From Bacillota bacterium (GTDB taxonomy: Bacteria > Bacillota > UBA4882 > UBA8346), in NCBI GenBank assembly GCA_023401925.1, contig JAEXDA010000049.1, positions 1 through 64,000 of the forward strand: a stretch of 64,000 nucleotides of DNA, written 5' to 3'. The position numbers and the translations under genes were made by a program. Below are positions 63,815 through 64,000 of this stretch, piece after piece; position 1 is the first letter of the stretch, and each line of letters starts with the position of its first letter. Under the pieces are notes generated by a model, which ran no database searches, was not told where the DNA came from, and saw only the letters and a list, made by a program, of their open reading frames with translations.

Positions 63815-64000
63815 ATGTCTCTTATGTCTCCTTAACTGAGCCTGCTTTCTCTAAAGCCTGAAACCGTGGAAAAATATCTGTTTAAATAAAACATCGGTAT
63901 TTTGCCTCAATTCATTTACAGTTTTTGCATAAAACCTGCCATAATCTTCAATCCGCCTCTTTAAAAATCAGGGAATTCACGGCAATCAAAAAAGTTGCTT

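Noticed and set aside
63948..64000. Possible C-terminal end of a minus-strand gene cut by the window edge
   Set aside because: Only 16 codons are visible; cannot be supported.

Overview
The window reads as a chromosomal segment of a plant-polysaccharide-degrading Firmicute (Bacillota). Supporting signs are strong GGAGG ribosome binding sites with frequent TTG/GTG starts, LacI operators, YesM/YesN-type two-component systems, an RsfA-like regulator, and ydaO-type (c-di-AMP) and GEMM-I (c-di-GMP) riboswitches. Two features point to a double-membrane (diderm) lineage. All four sugar-binding proteins lack a lipobox cysteine, and a Prc/Tsp-type periplasmic protease is present. A Hydrogenispora/Limnochordia-like bacterium is my guess (inference). 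No rRNA, tRNA, CRISPR array, insertion sequence or prophage was found.

Layout. (1) 1-3075: a 180-bp inverted-repeat element, serC, and a divergent TPP-dependent enzyme. (2) 3089-12522: arabinan block 1, with GH51 and GH43 arabinanase, a LacI regulator, a sugar ABC importer and a GH127 enzyme. (3) 12733-17564: a large surface protein (LamG C-terminus) and a second LacI regulator with ACCGGT-centred operators. (4) 17615-28368: arabinan block 2, with an ABC importer, two more GH127 enzymes, a secreted clan-A glycoside hydrolase with a ricin-type domain, and an AraC regulator. (5) 28375-36467: arabinan block 3, with a YesMN-type two-component system, a GH43 exo-arabinanase-like enzyme and a third importer. 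(6) 36698-50366: general and signalling genes, including a Prc protease, HD-GYP, Smr, an RsfA-like protein, an MCP and CheW (each behind a c-di-GMP-I riboswitch), an ArsC/Spx-like protein, a LysM L,D-transpeptidase, dapB (behind a c-di-AMP riboswitch) and a B12-radical SAM protein. (7) 50638-60935: a beta-mannoside/beta-glucoside block with GH2, GH1, a fourth importer and a second YesMN-type system. (8) 61197-63814: an ECF sigma factor with a membrane partner, and a GAF-GGDEF diguanylate cyclase.

How it works together (inference). Exported enzymes (GH43 endo-arabinanase, GH43 exo-enzyme, clan-A GH with CBM13, LamG protein) would cut arabinan or arabinosylated glycoproteins outside the cell membrane. 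Four CUT1-type importers, none with its own ATPase here, would bring in oligosaccharides. Cytoplasmic GH127, GH51, GH1 and GH2 enzymes would release monosaccharides. Each block has its own sensor: two LacI proteins, one AraC protein and two YesMN systems. A recurrent hairpin lies between each binding-protein gene and its permeases and probably keeps binding-protein mRNA in excess.
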